Source: Lachnospiraceae bacterium
Lineage (GTDB): Bacteria; Bacillota; Clostridia; Lachnospirales; Lachnospiraceae
Reading direction: 5' to 3'
Length of the DNA: 32,700 nt
Assembly (NCBI GenBank): GCA_024699045.1
Contig: JAILQK010000036.1
Span: forward strand, 1-32,700
The translations under genes and the position numbers were made by a program. Positions within the stretch are counted from its first letter, which is position 1. The number at the start of each line of letters is the position of its first letter. The notes under the pieces were generated by a model that was not told where the DNA came from, did no database searches, and saw only the letters and a list, made by a program, of their open reading frames with translations. This document shows positions 1 through 9,833 of this stretch, piece after piece.

Positions 1-170
1 AAGAAGAAGGAAGAAGAAGAGCTCAAGAAGAAGGAAGAAGAGGAACTCAGGAAGAAGGAAGAGTTAAAGAAAGAGGAAGAATTAAGGAAAAAGCAGGAGG
101 CAGAAAAAGTAGAACGTCTCAAAAAGGAAGAGATCGAGAGGGAGGAGCGCCGGAGAAGAGAAGAGGCCGA
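1..170 (+). repeat. Purine-rich low-complexity tract encoding Lys/Glu repeats
   Basis: The plus strand is almost all A and G, built from degenerate GAAGAAGAAG-type units. In frame it gives KKKEEEEL-like octads decaying to hexads (KKEEEL, RKKEEL). This pattern is typical of charged single alpha helices and can change length by slippage. It is part of the protease gene, not an intergenic repeat. Confidence 0.8.
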
Positions 171-1470
171 AAAGAGAGCCAACGCACCTCTGGTTGAGCT
201 GCACAATACGATCGATTTCTACAAGGACGCATATCCCGTATTGACCGATCTTGTGTCAGCAAAGCTCAAGAATGCCGATGAGATCAACGAGGCGGTCGAG
301 GGTATAATAGTTTACGGCACTCAGGACCTTAAAACACAGCAGCTTTGGACGAGAGAAAAGCCCGGGAGAGAGCAGTGGACCGAACAAAAACTGCTTGAGG
401 TCAGACAGATGATCATAGATTACTGGGGAAAGACCCATGACCTGAAGAAGCTCAGTAAAGAAGAACGTATAACCTGGGAGGAAAAAGGACAGATACCGGA
501 GCTTACGGGTAATGCAGATAGTGAAGACCTGAGAAAACTGACCAACAGTCTGAACGACAGCGCCTATATCCGGAAGATACATAAAAAACGTCAGATTGCG
601 GAGGAGTATTACGAGGTCTCCCTTAAGCATAAAAAGAATGCAGAAGCTGAGAGATTCAGAGGGTACATGTATGAAGCCCAGGACAGGACCAATGACTGCT
701 GGTCGGTTGCGGGCGCTGCTCTGATCAACTACAACCTTGGAAAAAAGGGGGTCACTCAGAAGAATGTAAGGGCTTACAAGCCTGTATTCAGAAAGCAGTA
801 TAAGGGTGAGGATCAGAGAAACTATGAGGCCGCGAAAAAGGATATCAAGAGGTTCACTACCGAGAATCTTCCGGAGAACGGAATATCCAGTTATCAGGGT
901 AATATTTTTGCGATCGCGGATTACTTCAGAGAAAAGCTCGGAAGCAACATCGTGATGAAAAACTCGGTGTTCCAGATAAGACTCTGTAAGGCGGATGATC
1001 AAAAAAATCCGGAAAAGAATGCCGTTCATAATATCACCGAGGTCTTTAAGGAAAAAGTGAAGGCGGCGATCCAGAAGGGTCAGCCGGTGGCGGTCTTGAG
1101 AAACGGACATTTCAGGGTAATAGTTTCCGCAAATAACAATACCTTTACCGCGCTCAATTCATCCGGAAACGGATATACCGATGACTTTGACTATGAGAGT
1201 TTTATCGAAGGGACTGCCGGTGTTATTGAAATGACATGGGTTGAAAAGCCAAAGAACGAGGCCGACCGGGAGAGTATCACAAAAGATTATAAGAATCTGA
1301 CATATTCAGCAAAGAAGGGATTTCAAAAAAAGGGAGAGGAGGAGATCAAGGATCCCGACAAGGTCGCTATTAGCAAGGGCAAGGTTGCGCAGATCGATGT
1401 ATCAAAAACCGGATTATCCGATGTAAGAGATTATTATAATGAACATATATATCTGCCGGACAGAGCCTGA
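1..1470 (+). CDS. Papain-like cysteine protease with N-terminal charged helix (5' partial)
   Basis: The reading frame is open from base 1, so the true start lies upstream; the TTG at 241 is internal. Residues 1-60 (numbered from base 1) are almost only Lys, Glu, Arg and Leu in 6-8 residue repeats, which predicts a stiff single alpha helix or coiled coil. A globular part follows. Around residue 227 there is Gln-x5-Cys-Trp (QDRTNDCW, Cys233), the oxyanion-hole and nucleophile spacing of papain-fold proteases. His370 lies in NGHFRVIV and Asn386 in TALNSSG, completing a Cys-His-Asn triad in papain order. No signal peptide or membrane segment is visible, but the N-terminus is missing. The giant gene follows after 38 bases on the same strand, so the two are probably cotranscribed and the giant protein may be a substrate or partner. 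The family assignment is motif-based; C39-like or C70-like subfamilies cannot be separated by eye. Confidence 0.7.
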   Translation, partial: KKKEEEELKKKEEEELRKKEELKKEEELRKKQEAEKVERLKKEEIEREERRRREEAEKRANAPLVELHNTIDFYKDAYPVLTDLVSAKLKNADEINEAVEGIIVYGTQDLKTQQLWTREKPGREQWTEQKLLEVRQMIIDYWGKTHDLKKLSKEERITWEEKGQIPELTGNADSEDLRKLTNSLNDSAYIRKIHKKRQIAEEYYEVSLKHKKNAEAERFRGYMYEAQDRTNDCWSVAGAALINYNLGKKGVTQKNVRAYKPVFRKQYKGEDQRNYEAAKKDIKRFTTENLPENGISSYQGNIFAIADYFREKLGSNIVMKNSVFQIRLCKADDQKNPEKNAVHNITEVFKEKVKAAIQKGQPVAVLRNGHFRVIVSANNNTFTALNSSGNGYTDDFDYESFIEGTAGVIEMTWVEKPKNEADRESITKDYKNLTYSAKKGFQKKGEEEIKDPDKVAISKGKVAQIDVSKTGLSDVRDYYNEHIYLPDRA

Positions 1471-1508
1471 TCATGTAGATTTATCAGTAAGGAATATTAG
1501 AGGTTAAA

Positions 1509-4500
1509 ATGGGATCTGAATGGAATAATAAAAACTCGAAGCTCCAGCAGGCTGATCGTAATATCGTCGTAAACGTCGAGAAACAGCAGGAAGCGCCGCA
1601 ACTGCAGATGGGGGTGGCAGCCCGTCCGGAAGAGGCGCTCGGGGTCGTCAGAAAGAAAAAAGAGATGCAGCAGTTTGCCGAGAGCGAGATCTCCAAATTC
1701 AACTCGAGGATCGAGAGGGAGGCAGATGAAAGCGGACTCAAAAAAGAGATAGAAAACATGTCCCTTCGCGAATGTCTGAATATTCTTATCAATGACAGCA
1801 AGGGCAAATCCAAATCATGTCAAAAAATGCAAAACAGCCTCAAGCTTCTTGTTCTTCTGCAGGATCATAACAATGCTGCGCTCAGTATCCCCGGAAAAGA
1901 GATCGTAAACTATATAGATGCTTTAGACGGGGCAGAGCTTGCATCAAGAGATTACCAGATCACCCATTCAAAATGGTTCTATCTTACCGGATACGGGTCC
2001 AAAAGATATCGCATCAGTAAGCGCATATCTTCTCTGGTATGCCGTCTAAGATCCGAGATCGCGTTCGGACCTCAAAACTCAATAGAAAAAAAAGAGGAAC
2101 AAAGGGCAGCCGAGCAGACCGAAGAGGATATGAACCTTATCATAGAGACCGGCGCTTTTACGGAAAAAGAGGCCGGAGAGGAGATTAAAAACTGGCTCGG
2201 AGAGGGGGCGGAGTATAAAGAGATCCTTAAACGGATGATAAAGGGGAAAGAAGAGTTTAAGGATAAGGAGAAACTCCTGAAGTATGTCGAGAATAAAAAC
2301 AGACTGCTTCTTGCCAATAAGATGACGCTTTCAATGATATGTGATGAGCATCTGGAGCTTACGTTCAGGCTTCCGGCATTAAAGAGCAGGCTTTCGTCAT
2401 ATATCGGGAAACGTCTGGATGAATCACCGGAAACAAAGGAGAAGATGTATTCGGAGGTAGAAGAATTTCGTGGATTCATCAAAAAGTGTCTGAAAGAATA
2501 CTGGGATGAGAACCGGGAATTTCTGGAGAAAGCCGGGCACAGGAAAGAGATCCTGCTGGCAAGCCTGGAAGAGGACGGAGACGACGATACCCTCTGGAAA
2601 AGAGAGGAGGTTAAGTCTCTGCTCACAGCGGACATTACGGATGAAGAATTTGCTTTAAGGCTTGAAGAGCTTGTCATACAGAAAAACGACAATATCGAAA
2701 TAGTCAATGAGCTGATCCGGGATAAAGGCTATGCAAAACCGGTCGCGGAGAGTATAAGCAAAAAGATCTGCGCCCGTCTGAAGTCGCTGCTCATTTTTGG
2801 GGCGGAGCTTGATGTGGCCGAACAGGCAAGGAGATATCTGGATCTTGATAAGTACTGCTTTACGGAGGAACTCGAAACAGAAAGAACAATAGAAGCTTTT
2901 GAGAAAAGCTATAATATTCCATCGGTTTACCGGGATGCATTTATCAGGTTCCTTTGCGGTAAAGAGGATATATCTGAGATAAGGAAAGGCAAGATCCAGA
3001 ATCTGTCCGCAAAAGCCTATATCTTTAAGGAAAGGCTTGATTACGGAGAAGAGCTTATTAAGAACAGCGGGATCAAAAAAGGAAAGCTCACGATCGAGCA
3101 GTGGAAGGATCTGGATAATCTCAGAAAAAACTTTGGCCTGCACAGTAAAAAGAATATAGGAAAGCTCTTTTGTAATATCGTGACGCGCAAAGACACCGGG
3201 GCAAACACTTATAAGTATTCCCAGTATAAGAACGTGTATCAGCCTTTCGCGAAAAGAGGAGCAGGCTTTTCGGGAAGGATCCTCGGAGACCTTTTCCTTG
3301 GGTCTTCCGAGATCACGGACATACTTCAGGCAGACGAAATAGTGTATCTGAAAGAGAATCTGATGGGTGTCCTGATCGTTGATGACGAGATGAAAAAGGC
3401 TCTGGAATACAGTACGACTTCCGAGATAAGGAAGATCGCAGAGATCATGAGACGTAACATTACGGCAAACAAAGAAAAGATCTCTGCACTTCGGGAAGCA
3501 CGGGACTGCGACCGGATGGTGCGGCGTAAAGTGCTCTTAAAGCTTGCGGTTGCCGATGCGGATGCCGGGGAGAATGCATTTGATGATATCCTTAACAAGG
3601 TCAGGGCGGAAGAAGCTGCTCAAAAAGCGATGCGCCTTGAGAAGAAGGAGATCGAGGATTATCTGGCGGAAAAGAAAAATGACGGCGATCCCGGAATACG
3701 TATCAGAGCATCCAAATACAGACAGAGGGTAAAATGGCTTAAAAGATATGAGAACGGCAGATATTCCCTTGTGATCCGGGGGCTGCTTGCCCGTGACGAT
3801 TTCTATAGAGAAATGATGGAGCGTACTCAGGAGGAATTTGAAGCCTGGGTCGGTGAGGAGCTTGACGGTAAGCTTGGAGATCTCTGCGAGGCAATAAGGA
3901 TCTCCACGACCGGGACGGCCGTAAAATCAATATGGATCGACCGGAACCTTGACCTGGTCTACAGCGGAAAGGTCAAAGGGAACGTGATGTTCTGGAAACG
4001 GGAACTTACCCGTATCGAGAAGGATATAGCCGATGAGAAACAGATCGACGGGAAGACCATCGCCGAAAATCTGGAAAAAGCCGGGAAAAACGCATTTCTG
4101 GAGCTGAGAAAACAGAAGGCTGAATTTGACATGCCGGATGTTTTAAGCTGTGCCGACAAGATCGCGAAAGACTGCTATGAGGATGCCTCGAAGCTTGATA
4201 TCCTTAAATCATCGGATCTTATCAAGGAGGCTATCATCAGTGAATTGAGAAGATCCCGCAACAAGAAAACAGAAGTGAAAGAGCCGGATGCTGCGGAAAA
4301 GGCGAGGCAGGCCCGGGAGAAAGCGGTACGAGAGGATATAGAGAAGACCAGCGATGCAAAAGAGATCAGCAGGCTAAGGAATGATTATTTCGGCCTTTCC
4401 CATCCCGGGGTGATGAGGATCCTTAAGGCGATCAATGAAAACAAATCACTTGTCACTATCGGAACCGGAGACAACGTGGATCTCAGCAGACGGTCGAGAG

Positions 4501-7500
4501 AGGTCGCGGAAAACTATATCAAAGAGCGTTTCTCGGCATTGGGAGACGATCTTTCTCCCATGGTGGTGAACTGTCTGGTGGAAAGAAATCTCAATGGTTC
4601 CATTGATGAGACGATCGACCGTACTCCGGGGATAGGCCGGCTTATAAGGGGCCTTGGACTTAAAGGACATAAGAGGTTAAACGAGTATACGAACTGGCTT
4701 GCCAGAGTCAATCATATACTCTCTGAACCTTCTCCGGGGGAAGAACCCATAAGCGAAGATGAGAAGAATCTTCTGCTGGTAAATATATTCCGGGATTCCG
4801 AGGGTTACAGGGATAAAGATTCGGGCGCCCTTTCCATGGAGCGCAAAACGATCAAGGGAAAGAAATATAAGACATTCCGCAGGAATTATCGCCTGCTCAA
4901 TGATTTTGAACAGATGAAGATAACCTACGCTCCGATCGAACAGGAAAGGACAGGGTTTGCAAGAGAGCTTCGGGGTCTTCTCGCCACGGGGATCGGGCTG
5001 AAAGACCAGAACAGCAAAAGTCCTCTTTCTTTTGAAACGCTGACAAAGAAGATGACGGCCTATATCTCATACTCAGATCGTCTGTGTTCGCTATCGGAGG
5101 AGCTTCTGAAGACAAACGAGAATTATGCAGATCTAAGCGAGTTTGCCGCAAACGAAACGATCATGGGCCTCAGGGCTTATTATTATAAGGATATGATGCA
5201 TGAGCTTGATCAGGCGGGAGAAAAAGCCGCCGCATTTGACAGTGAAGCCTGGAAAACGAAGCTCAACGAATGTATCAACGATCCGGTCAGAATGAAATAT
5301 ATCGGATATTCAAAGGGGGAAGAGGAATCAGAGACAAAGAATAAGGAAAGCCGGCTTTTCGGTCAGGTTGACGGAATAGAGGCCATTGATAAGCTTATAG
5401 CCGGAAACGCATGGAGAAGCCAGAGAAAGAAGTATGCAACTCTTTCTCCCGAGCAGAAGGAATTATTTGCGGTTGCACTGATGCTCATGGAAAAGAGCGC
5501 GCTCGGAGTAGACGGTGGTTCCAATACTGTGCTCCTGTCCGAAAATCAAAAGAAAAGCCAGACGGTGCCGCTGATCAATGAACTGCAGAAGTATATGCGC
5601 GGAGAGGAATATCATTTCCGGATCGATTATGCACAGGCTTACTACAAGCTGACCAATTATGGCAATAACTCCCTGAATATATTGACGACCAAATTCAGTG
5701 ATACCGCTTTTGATAAAGCCTTTGAGTTCGTTGAGGGTATCCATAATAAAATGTCGGCTCCCGACAAAGAAGTGCTCGCACGTGCCGGAAACGGTGAAGA
5801 GATACTAAGAGAGGCCGCTCTTTTAGGTAAAAAGAACATCGACGAGGTGGGAAGGCTCAGAGAGGGATCGCTTGATCCGGAAGAAGTTAAGAAAAATCTG
5901 ATCAGATATGCGGCCGAGGATGCGGAAGAGCTTTCGAAAAAGATCGGATGGAGCCGGATGGTCCCCGGACGTCTGAGATCCGTAAAGAAGGAAGAAGATC
6001 GACGGAAAAAGGTTCTTAAACGTCTGGAATCTTTAGATGAGTGGGAGATGAAGAGATTCGTTGCCGTGCTTCAGGACAGGACAGCCCTGGATAAGAGTCT
6101 TCGTGACAAGGAAAAGAGAGTTAATGATGATAAGCGCAAAGAATTAAAGCTCATGCTTTCCGAGGAGGATAACAACCGGGTCTTTAGTCAGTTCATGACC
6201 GGTGAAGCCTGCCTTAAAGCACTGTCCAGCGCCCTGGGCTTCAGGCTGAATGACAAGGTCAGGCTGGACGGGACCTTGAACGCGGATAATCTTGAGTCCG
6301 AGTCCTATAACCGAACTGGCAAGGTCGACTGGAAGCTTTTGGATAATGCATTTAAGCTTCTGGATGAAGTAAAGAAAGAGAATATAGCAACATATGCGGT
6401 CAGGCATGCGCCGGATTATATCGAGTACAGCGGCAACGAGAAAGCTAAGGCTGCTTATCTGACGATGAAAGATCAAAAGGACATGGGAAGTGAAGAGCTT
6501 GTTGATTTTCTTAAAAGACAGGCGGAAAGTGACGCATCGGCCGGAGAAAACAGCGAAGCGATGATCGCTATGGGCGGATTCAGAAAGCTCACCCCCGGGC
6601 AGAAAAAGCTTTTCTTTAAGGTGCTTGGAAGGAGAGATCTGCTGGATCTGTCAAAAAAGAATCTTTACCGTAATGTTTACAATGCAACCGCAGAACGGAG
6701 TTTTGTGAATGAAAAGGACCGCTTCAGACTGATCGACGAATATATACAGACTTCGCTCGGAGGCAATGAGGGAGTCACTTTAGCCGAGAATGCTTATCAT
6801 GATGCCATGAAGTCCCTGCTTTCAACCCAGGTAGACGATACGGCTGATTTTAAGTCTGTCAATAACGTGAAGAAGGTCCTGGCCGGAGAGAAGTATTTCC
6901 TCATGCAAAGAGATACCGCCGTAGACTGGAAGCTTTTTAACAGGGCTCTGCAGTTTGTAAACAGGGCGGATTACGAGCTGAGACTAAGAGAGGGAAATGC
7001 AGAGCTTTACAGGTCTTCAGGTGAATTGTCCCGCTACGGCCATATCTCCATGGATTATTCGATTTTAAGACGCAACATCCATAATACCGGAAACCGCTTC
7101 CTGCGTTTCGGAGTACAAAGAGCCAAACAGGCCCTTCCCGAAACCCTCGGAGAATATAAATATAGTATATTCGGATCAAGGATCAGGATAAATGAACTGG
7201 TAGATGCATTTGATGTTATCACTAAGATCATGCCAAAGAGAGCGGGGAAAGTCTTTGCTGAGATTACTGATGAAATATTTAAGGGGGGGACCGGGGAGGA
7301 AAAGAAATGGCTTTCCGGTAAGCTTCGAACCAATGCAGTTATTTTTAATCCGGCGGGGGCAAATAAGTTAACAGAAGCCCCAAGAGCTTATCAGAAATAC
7401 AGTGTTACCGACTACAATCATATCCGTGACAGTGTGAATAATATCCTCAAAAACGCGGATATAATGAACGGCGGAGCAAAGCAGATAGGAGAAATGCTCG

Positions 7501-8918
7501 GCCGGTGTGTGTCAGCTCCAATGGATGTCGAAGCGATCGCAAAGAAGCAGGAAAAGAAAAAAAAGAAAGATGTCCTGGATGAGCAGGTGGGAGAGGCTTT
7601 CAAGGTAAAGCACCGTTATGGAGATATCAGAGACAGTCTCGTCAAATGGGGTAAAAAGTATGAGACGTTCAAAAACGGACATGATGCCATCATTACTGAC
7701 TGTGGTCTTAGCAATAGGGAGAGTGAGCTTATCGCATTGGCTGAAAGGGTAGTGATAGATAAGTTTGCGGATGCCATGTTGAATCAAGGCAATGCCTTGT
7801 CCGGGATAAGGGACGCTATAGACAGAAGCTACAGGCGCGCTAAAGAGGTCAAACTCACAAGGCTTAAGGATAATGCCGTTAGTAAACTCATATCTCAGAA
7901 AAAGGTTAAGCCCGGATACGTGTTGACCGAGGAGGAGATCAAGTCCCACAAGTACTGGACCGAGAAAGATGAAGAACTTACCGAGGTTGATAAAGTCAAT
8001 GCGGTTCAGGATGCGGCAAAAGACTTTTTTGGGGATATTGTCCGGGGGATCATAGGGGATGAGAACGCTGAAAAACTTTTGAGCATAGCCAAAGGGACAG
8101 TAGAATTTACCGACATGTTACGGGAGAAGCTCGTCTGGGCATCACATATAGCCGGAGTGGCCAAGGTCTATACGGATTCCTTTAAGGATATAGCCGAATG
8201 TGTCCGCAAAAAAGGAAGCCTTTCCGAGGCAAAGGAACGTGCCGGGGAAGAAAAGACAAAAGAGACGGATCGCAGGACTCTGGAAGAGGGTGAAAAGTAT
8301 CTTGAAACAGACAGGCAGAAGGATCTGGTCAGTGATATCGTTGAGCACCACAAGGAGATGCAGAAGCTTTCGACAGAGATCGCCGATAATATCCAGGATG
8401 TGTCGATCGCGAAGGATGTGTTAAATGCCGCGATCGAAACGGGATTGATCATAGCCGGGGCCTCCGGCGCGGGGGCCGTTCCCACCAAGATCGTTGCCGG
8501 AGCGGTAAAAGCCGGAGCGGATTTTGCTCTTTATGTCATACGCTGTATAAAGGATAATAAGGCCCTTGAGGATCACTATAAGAACAGTGAGCAGGGAAAG
8601 GCTGAAGTGGCTTCTATCGTATCCAACTCCAAATCGATGTTTGGGAAAAAGATCGATGAACAGTCGGCGGTCAAAGACAACAGCGTCCTGGATATCATAT
8701 GCATGGGGAACGGCTATGAAAAGACAGAGGAGCTGGTGGAGGATACCGGGATGAGGATGGCGTCCTCGATAGCATACAGTGCGAGCAACTATAATCCCGT
8801 GATGGAGACGAAGATCCAGGCGGCGACAGTTATGGTGGTCCTTAATATGCGTGATAAAATAGGAAAGACCGACGCTTCAACCATAGCAGAAATATTTGAC
8901 AGTATGAGGGCGGCATAG
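1509..8918 (+). CDS. Giant 2469-residue helical protein of unknown family
   Basis: I do not recognise the family. The start ATG has AGAGG six bases upstream. The protein is rich in Lys, Glu and Arg, appears mostly helical, and has no signal peptide, so it is probably cytoplasmic. Three divergent modules are visible, beginning near residues 1312 (LSPEQKELFAVAL), 1509 (LDEWEMKRFVAVL) and 1694 (LTPGQKKLFFKVL). Each is followed 90-110 residues later by a second anchor (FDKAFEFVEG near 1401; VDWKLLDNAFKLL near 1606; VDWKLFNRALQFV near 1805). Near the C-terminus (about 2305-2350) is a Gly/Ala-rich hydrophobic stretch that could be a membrane hairpin. A Lys-rich patch (KKQEKKKKKD) lies around residue 2015. 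The protease gene is just upstream and a terminator lies directly after the stop. It could be a scaffold, a surface-delivered effector or a defence protein; the sequence alone does not decide. Confidence 0.85.
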   Translation: MGSEWNNKNSKLQQADRNIVVNVEKQQEAPQLQMGVAARPEEALGVVRKKKEMQQFAESEISKFNSRIEREADESGLKKEIENMSLRECLNILINDSKGKSKSCQKMQNSLKLLVLLQDHNNAALSIPGKEIVNYIDALDGAELASRDYQITHSKWFYLTGYGSKRYRISKRISSLVCRLRSEIAFGPQNSIEKKEEQRAAEQTEEDMNLIIETGAFTEKEAGEEIKNWLGEGAEYKEILKRMIKGKEEFKDKEKLLKYVENKNRLLLANKMTLSMICDEHLELTFRLPALKSRLSSYIGKRLDESPETKEKMYSEVEEFRGFIKKCLKEYWDENREFLEKAGHRKEILLASLEEDGDDDTLWKREEVKSLLTADITDEEFALRLEELVIQKNDNIEIVNELIRDKGYAKPVAESISKKICARLKSLLIFGAELDVAEQARRYLDLDKYCFTEELETERTIEAFEKSYNIPSVYRDAFIRFLCGKEDISEIRKGKIQNLSAKAYIFKERLDYGEELIKNSGIKKGKLTIEQWKDLDNLRKNFGLHSKKNIGKLFCNIVTRKDTGANTYKYSQYKNVYQPFAKRGAGFSGRILGDLFLGSSEITDILQADEIVYLKENLMGVLIVDDEMKKALEYSTTSEIRKIAEIMRRNITANKEKISALREARDCDRMVRRKVLLKLAVADADAGENAFDDILNKVRAEEAAQKAMRLEKKEIEDYLAEKKNDGDPGIRIRASKYRQRVKWLKRYENGRYSLVIRGLLARDDFYREMMERTQEEFEAWVGEELDGKLGDLCEAIRISTTGTAVKSIWIDRNLDLVYSGKVKGNVMFWKRELTRIEKDIADEKQIDGKTIAENLEKAGKNAFLELRKQKAEFDMPDVLSCADKIAKDCYEDASKLDILKSSDLIKEAIISELRRSRNKKTEVKEPDAAEKARQAREKAVREDIEKTSDAKEISRLRNDYFGLSHPGVMRILKAINENKSLVTIGTGDNVDLSRRSREVAENYIKERFSALGDDLSPMVVNCLVERNLNGSIDETIDRTPGIGRLIRGLGLKGHKRLNEYTNWLARVNHILSEPSPGEEPISEDEKNLLLVNIFRDSEGYRDKDSGALSMERKTIKGKKYKTFRRNYRLLNDFEQMKITYAPIEQERTGFARELRGLLATGIGLKDQNSKSPLSFETLTKKMTAYISYSDRLCSLSEELLKTNENYADLSEFAANETIMGLRAYYYKDMMHELDQAGEKAAAFDSEAWKTKLNECINDPVRMKYIGYSKGEEESETKNKESRLFGQVDGIEAIDKLIAGNAWRSQRKKYATLSPEQKELFAVALMLMEKSALGVDGGSNTVLLSENQKKSQTVPLINELQKYMRGEEYHFRIDYAQAYYKLTNYGNNSLNILTTKFSDTAFDKAFEFVEGIHNKMSAPDKEVLARAGNGEEILREAALLGKKNIDEVGRLREGSLDPEEVKKNLIRYAAEDAEELSKKIGWSRMVPGRLRSVKKEEDRRKKVLKRLESLDEWEMKRFVAVLQDRTALDKSLRDKEKRVNDDKRKELKLMLSEEDNNRVFSQFMTGEACLKALSSALGFRLNDKVRLDGTLNADNLESESYNRTGKVDWKLLDNAFKLLDEVKKENIATYAVRHAPDYIEYSGNEKAKAAYLTMKDQKDMGSEELVDFLKRQAESDASAGENSEAMIAMGGFRKLTPGQKKLFFKVLGRRDLLDLSKKNLYRNVYNATAERSFVNEKDRFRLIDEYIQTSLGGNEGVTLAENAYHDAMKSLLSTQVDDTADFKSVNNVKKVLAGEKYFLMQRDTAVDWKLFNRALQFVNRADYELRLREGNAELYRSSGELSRYGHISMDYSILRRNIHNTGNRFLRFGVQRAKQALPETLGEYKYSIFGSRIRINELVDAFDVITKIMPKRAGKVFAEITDEIFKGGTGEEKKWLSGKLRTNAVIFNPAGANKLTEAPRAYQKYSVTDYNHIRDSVNNILKNADIMNGGAKQIGEMLGRCVSAPMDVEAIAKKQEKKKKKDVLDEQVGEAFKVKHRYGDIRDSLVKWGKKYETFKNGHDAIITDCGLSNRESELIALAERVVIDKFADAMLNQGNALSGIRDAIDRSYRRAKEVKLTRLKDNAVSKLISQKKVKPGYVLTEEEIKSHKYWTEKDEELTEVDKVNAVQDAAKDFFGDIVRGIIGDENAEKLLSIAKGTVEFTDMLREKLVWASHIAGVAKVYTDSFKDIAECVRKKGSLSEAKERAGEEKTKETDRRTLEEGEKYLETDRQKDLVSDIVEHHKEMQKLSTEIADNIQDVSIAKDVLNAAIETGLIIAGASGAGAVPTKIVAGAVKAGADFALYVIRCIKDNKALEDHYKNSEQGKAEVASIVSNSKSMFGKKIDEQSAVKDNSVLDIICMGNGYEKTEELVEDTGMRMASSIAYSASNYNPVMETKIQAATVMVVLNMRDKIGKTDASTIAEIFDSMRAA

Positions 8919-8947
8919 CACCGTGACGTTGTGATCAGGTGTTTTTT
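8919..8947 (+). terminator. Intrinsic terminator after the giant gene
   Basis: Immediately after the stop codon, CACC-g-TGA pairs with TCA-GGTG around an eight-base loop, with one bulged G, and is followed by six T residues. This separates the protease/giant transcript from the lipoprotein-motor genes. Confidence 0.6.
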
Positions 8948-8957
8948 GGGACAAATG

Positions 8958-8987
8958 TTGAGAGAGTTCAAAAAACTATGGTAAAAT
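8958..8987 (+). promoter_or_regulatory. Sigma-A promoter with extended -10 for the lipoprotein-motor genes
   Basis: TTGAGA (8958-8963), an 18-base spacer, then TGG-TAAAAT with the -10 at 8982-8987. Transcription would start near 8994, about 43 bases before the lipoprotein ATG. Confidence 0.6.
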
Positions 8988-9036
8988 AAAGCACTTAAGG
9001 TTGAATGGTGTTAATTTCCAAAGGGTAAATACTATA

Positions 9037-9735
9037 ATGAAAAGCAGATCCATTTTCTTTTTCCTGACCGTTCTGGCAGCGATCGTCATGATGACCGGAT
9101 GCACAAGTGCCGGTAAGACCGGTCGGGAGGATATGTCTGAAGAGGCGTCGGCGGAAGGGGCGGCAGCGGATACGGTATCAGATCCGGAAACGGGATCTGT
9201 TGTCAAGGATCCGCCTTTGGATTTTGTCCAGAATCAGTCCGGGGTCACTCATTTTCAAGATTATGATGAGATCATCTCTTACCTGGAACCGGGACAGGGT
9301 TATGCATATATCATGCTTATCGGATCGGATGACGAGATCCTGGCCGTTACCCCGAGACTTGAAGATGACAATACATCGGACGAGGCCTATTTTTACGGCT
9401 TGAAGGATGGCAAGCCTGTATTACTTAATCGTATGAAATCGGATGACATGGCTTTTCCCATAAGATACAGCGAAGGGATAATCTATATGGGAGACAGTGA
9501 TGAGTATATGACGGTTTTTGTATCATCGGAGTACGGTACGCTTATGATCAAGGATTTTGTCACCCGATCGCAAAGCGAAGAGCCATTTGATTATAGCTTC
9601 ATATATGAAGGATTTTTAAGAGATACAAATGTTTTTGGGAGTGAGAGAAAATTTGTGGGCGGTGAAGAGGAATTTGAAGAGCTCATCGATGGAAGAAAGA
9701 GCAAGGCCTTTCTGAAATTCCAGGAAGCAGAATAG
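9037..9735 (+). CDS. Secreted lipoprotein of unknown function
   Basis: The ATG at 9037 is preferred over the TTG at 9001 because it puts a classic lipoprotein signal at the N-terminus: MKSRS, a hydrophobic core, then MMTGC with the lipidated Cys. The mature part starts with an acidic Ser/Ala/Glu-rich linker and then a domain of about 170 residues with alternating hydrophobic residues and many Asp/Glu, which I cannot assign. It is about 232 residues in all. Ninety-eight bases later comes the MotA-like channel gene, so an envelope partner for the channel complex is plausible. It has its own promoter after the giant gene's terminator. The lipoprotein call is firm; the role is unknown. Confidence 0.8.
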   Translation: MKSRSIFFFLTVLAAIVMMTGCTSAGKTGREDMSEEASAEGAAADTVSDPETGSVVKDPPLDFVQNQSGVTHFQDYDEIISYLEPGQGYAYIMLIGSDDEILAVTPRLEDDNTSDEAYFYGLKDGKPVLLNRMKSDDMAFPIRYSEGIIYMGDSDEYMTVFVSSEYGTLMIKDFVTRSQSEEPFDYSFIYEGFLRDTNVFGSERKFVGGEEEFEELIDGRKSKAFLKFQEAE

Positions 9736-9744
9736 ATATCCGTC

Positions 9745-9801
9745 GATCTGATGAAAACGCTGCCGGACGAAAAGCCCCGAGAAGAGATAAGGGCTCAGAT
9801 C
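9745..9801 (+). repeat. Nested inverted repeats between lipoprotein and channel genes
   Basis: GATCTG (9745-9750) pairs with CAGATC (9796-9801), and AGCCC (9773-9777) pairs with GGGCT (9791-9795) inside it. The right arm also sits in the palindrome TCAGATCTGA (9795-9804). There is no T-run, so this is not an obvious terminator; it could be an mRNA processing or stability element. Confidence 0.35.
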
Positions 9802-9833
9802 TGATCCTGCAGATATGAAGAAGGAGTAAAATT

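Noticed and set aside
256-1110. 284-codon minus-strand open frame inside the protease gene
   Set aside because: The plus frame carries the full catalytic triad; the antisense product looks like low-complexity shadow sequence.
9001-9036. TTG start for the lipoprotein
   Set aside because: It adds 12 residues before a clean lipoprotein signal peptide; the ATG at 9037 is better.
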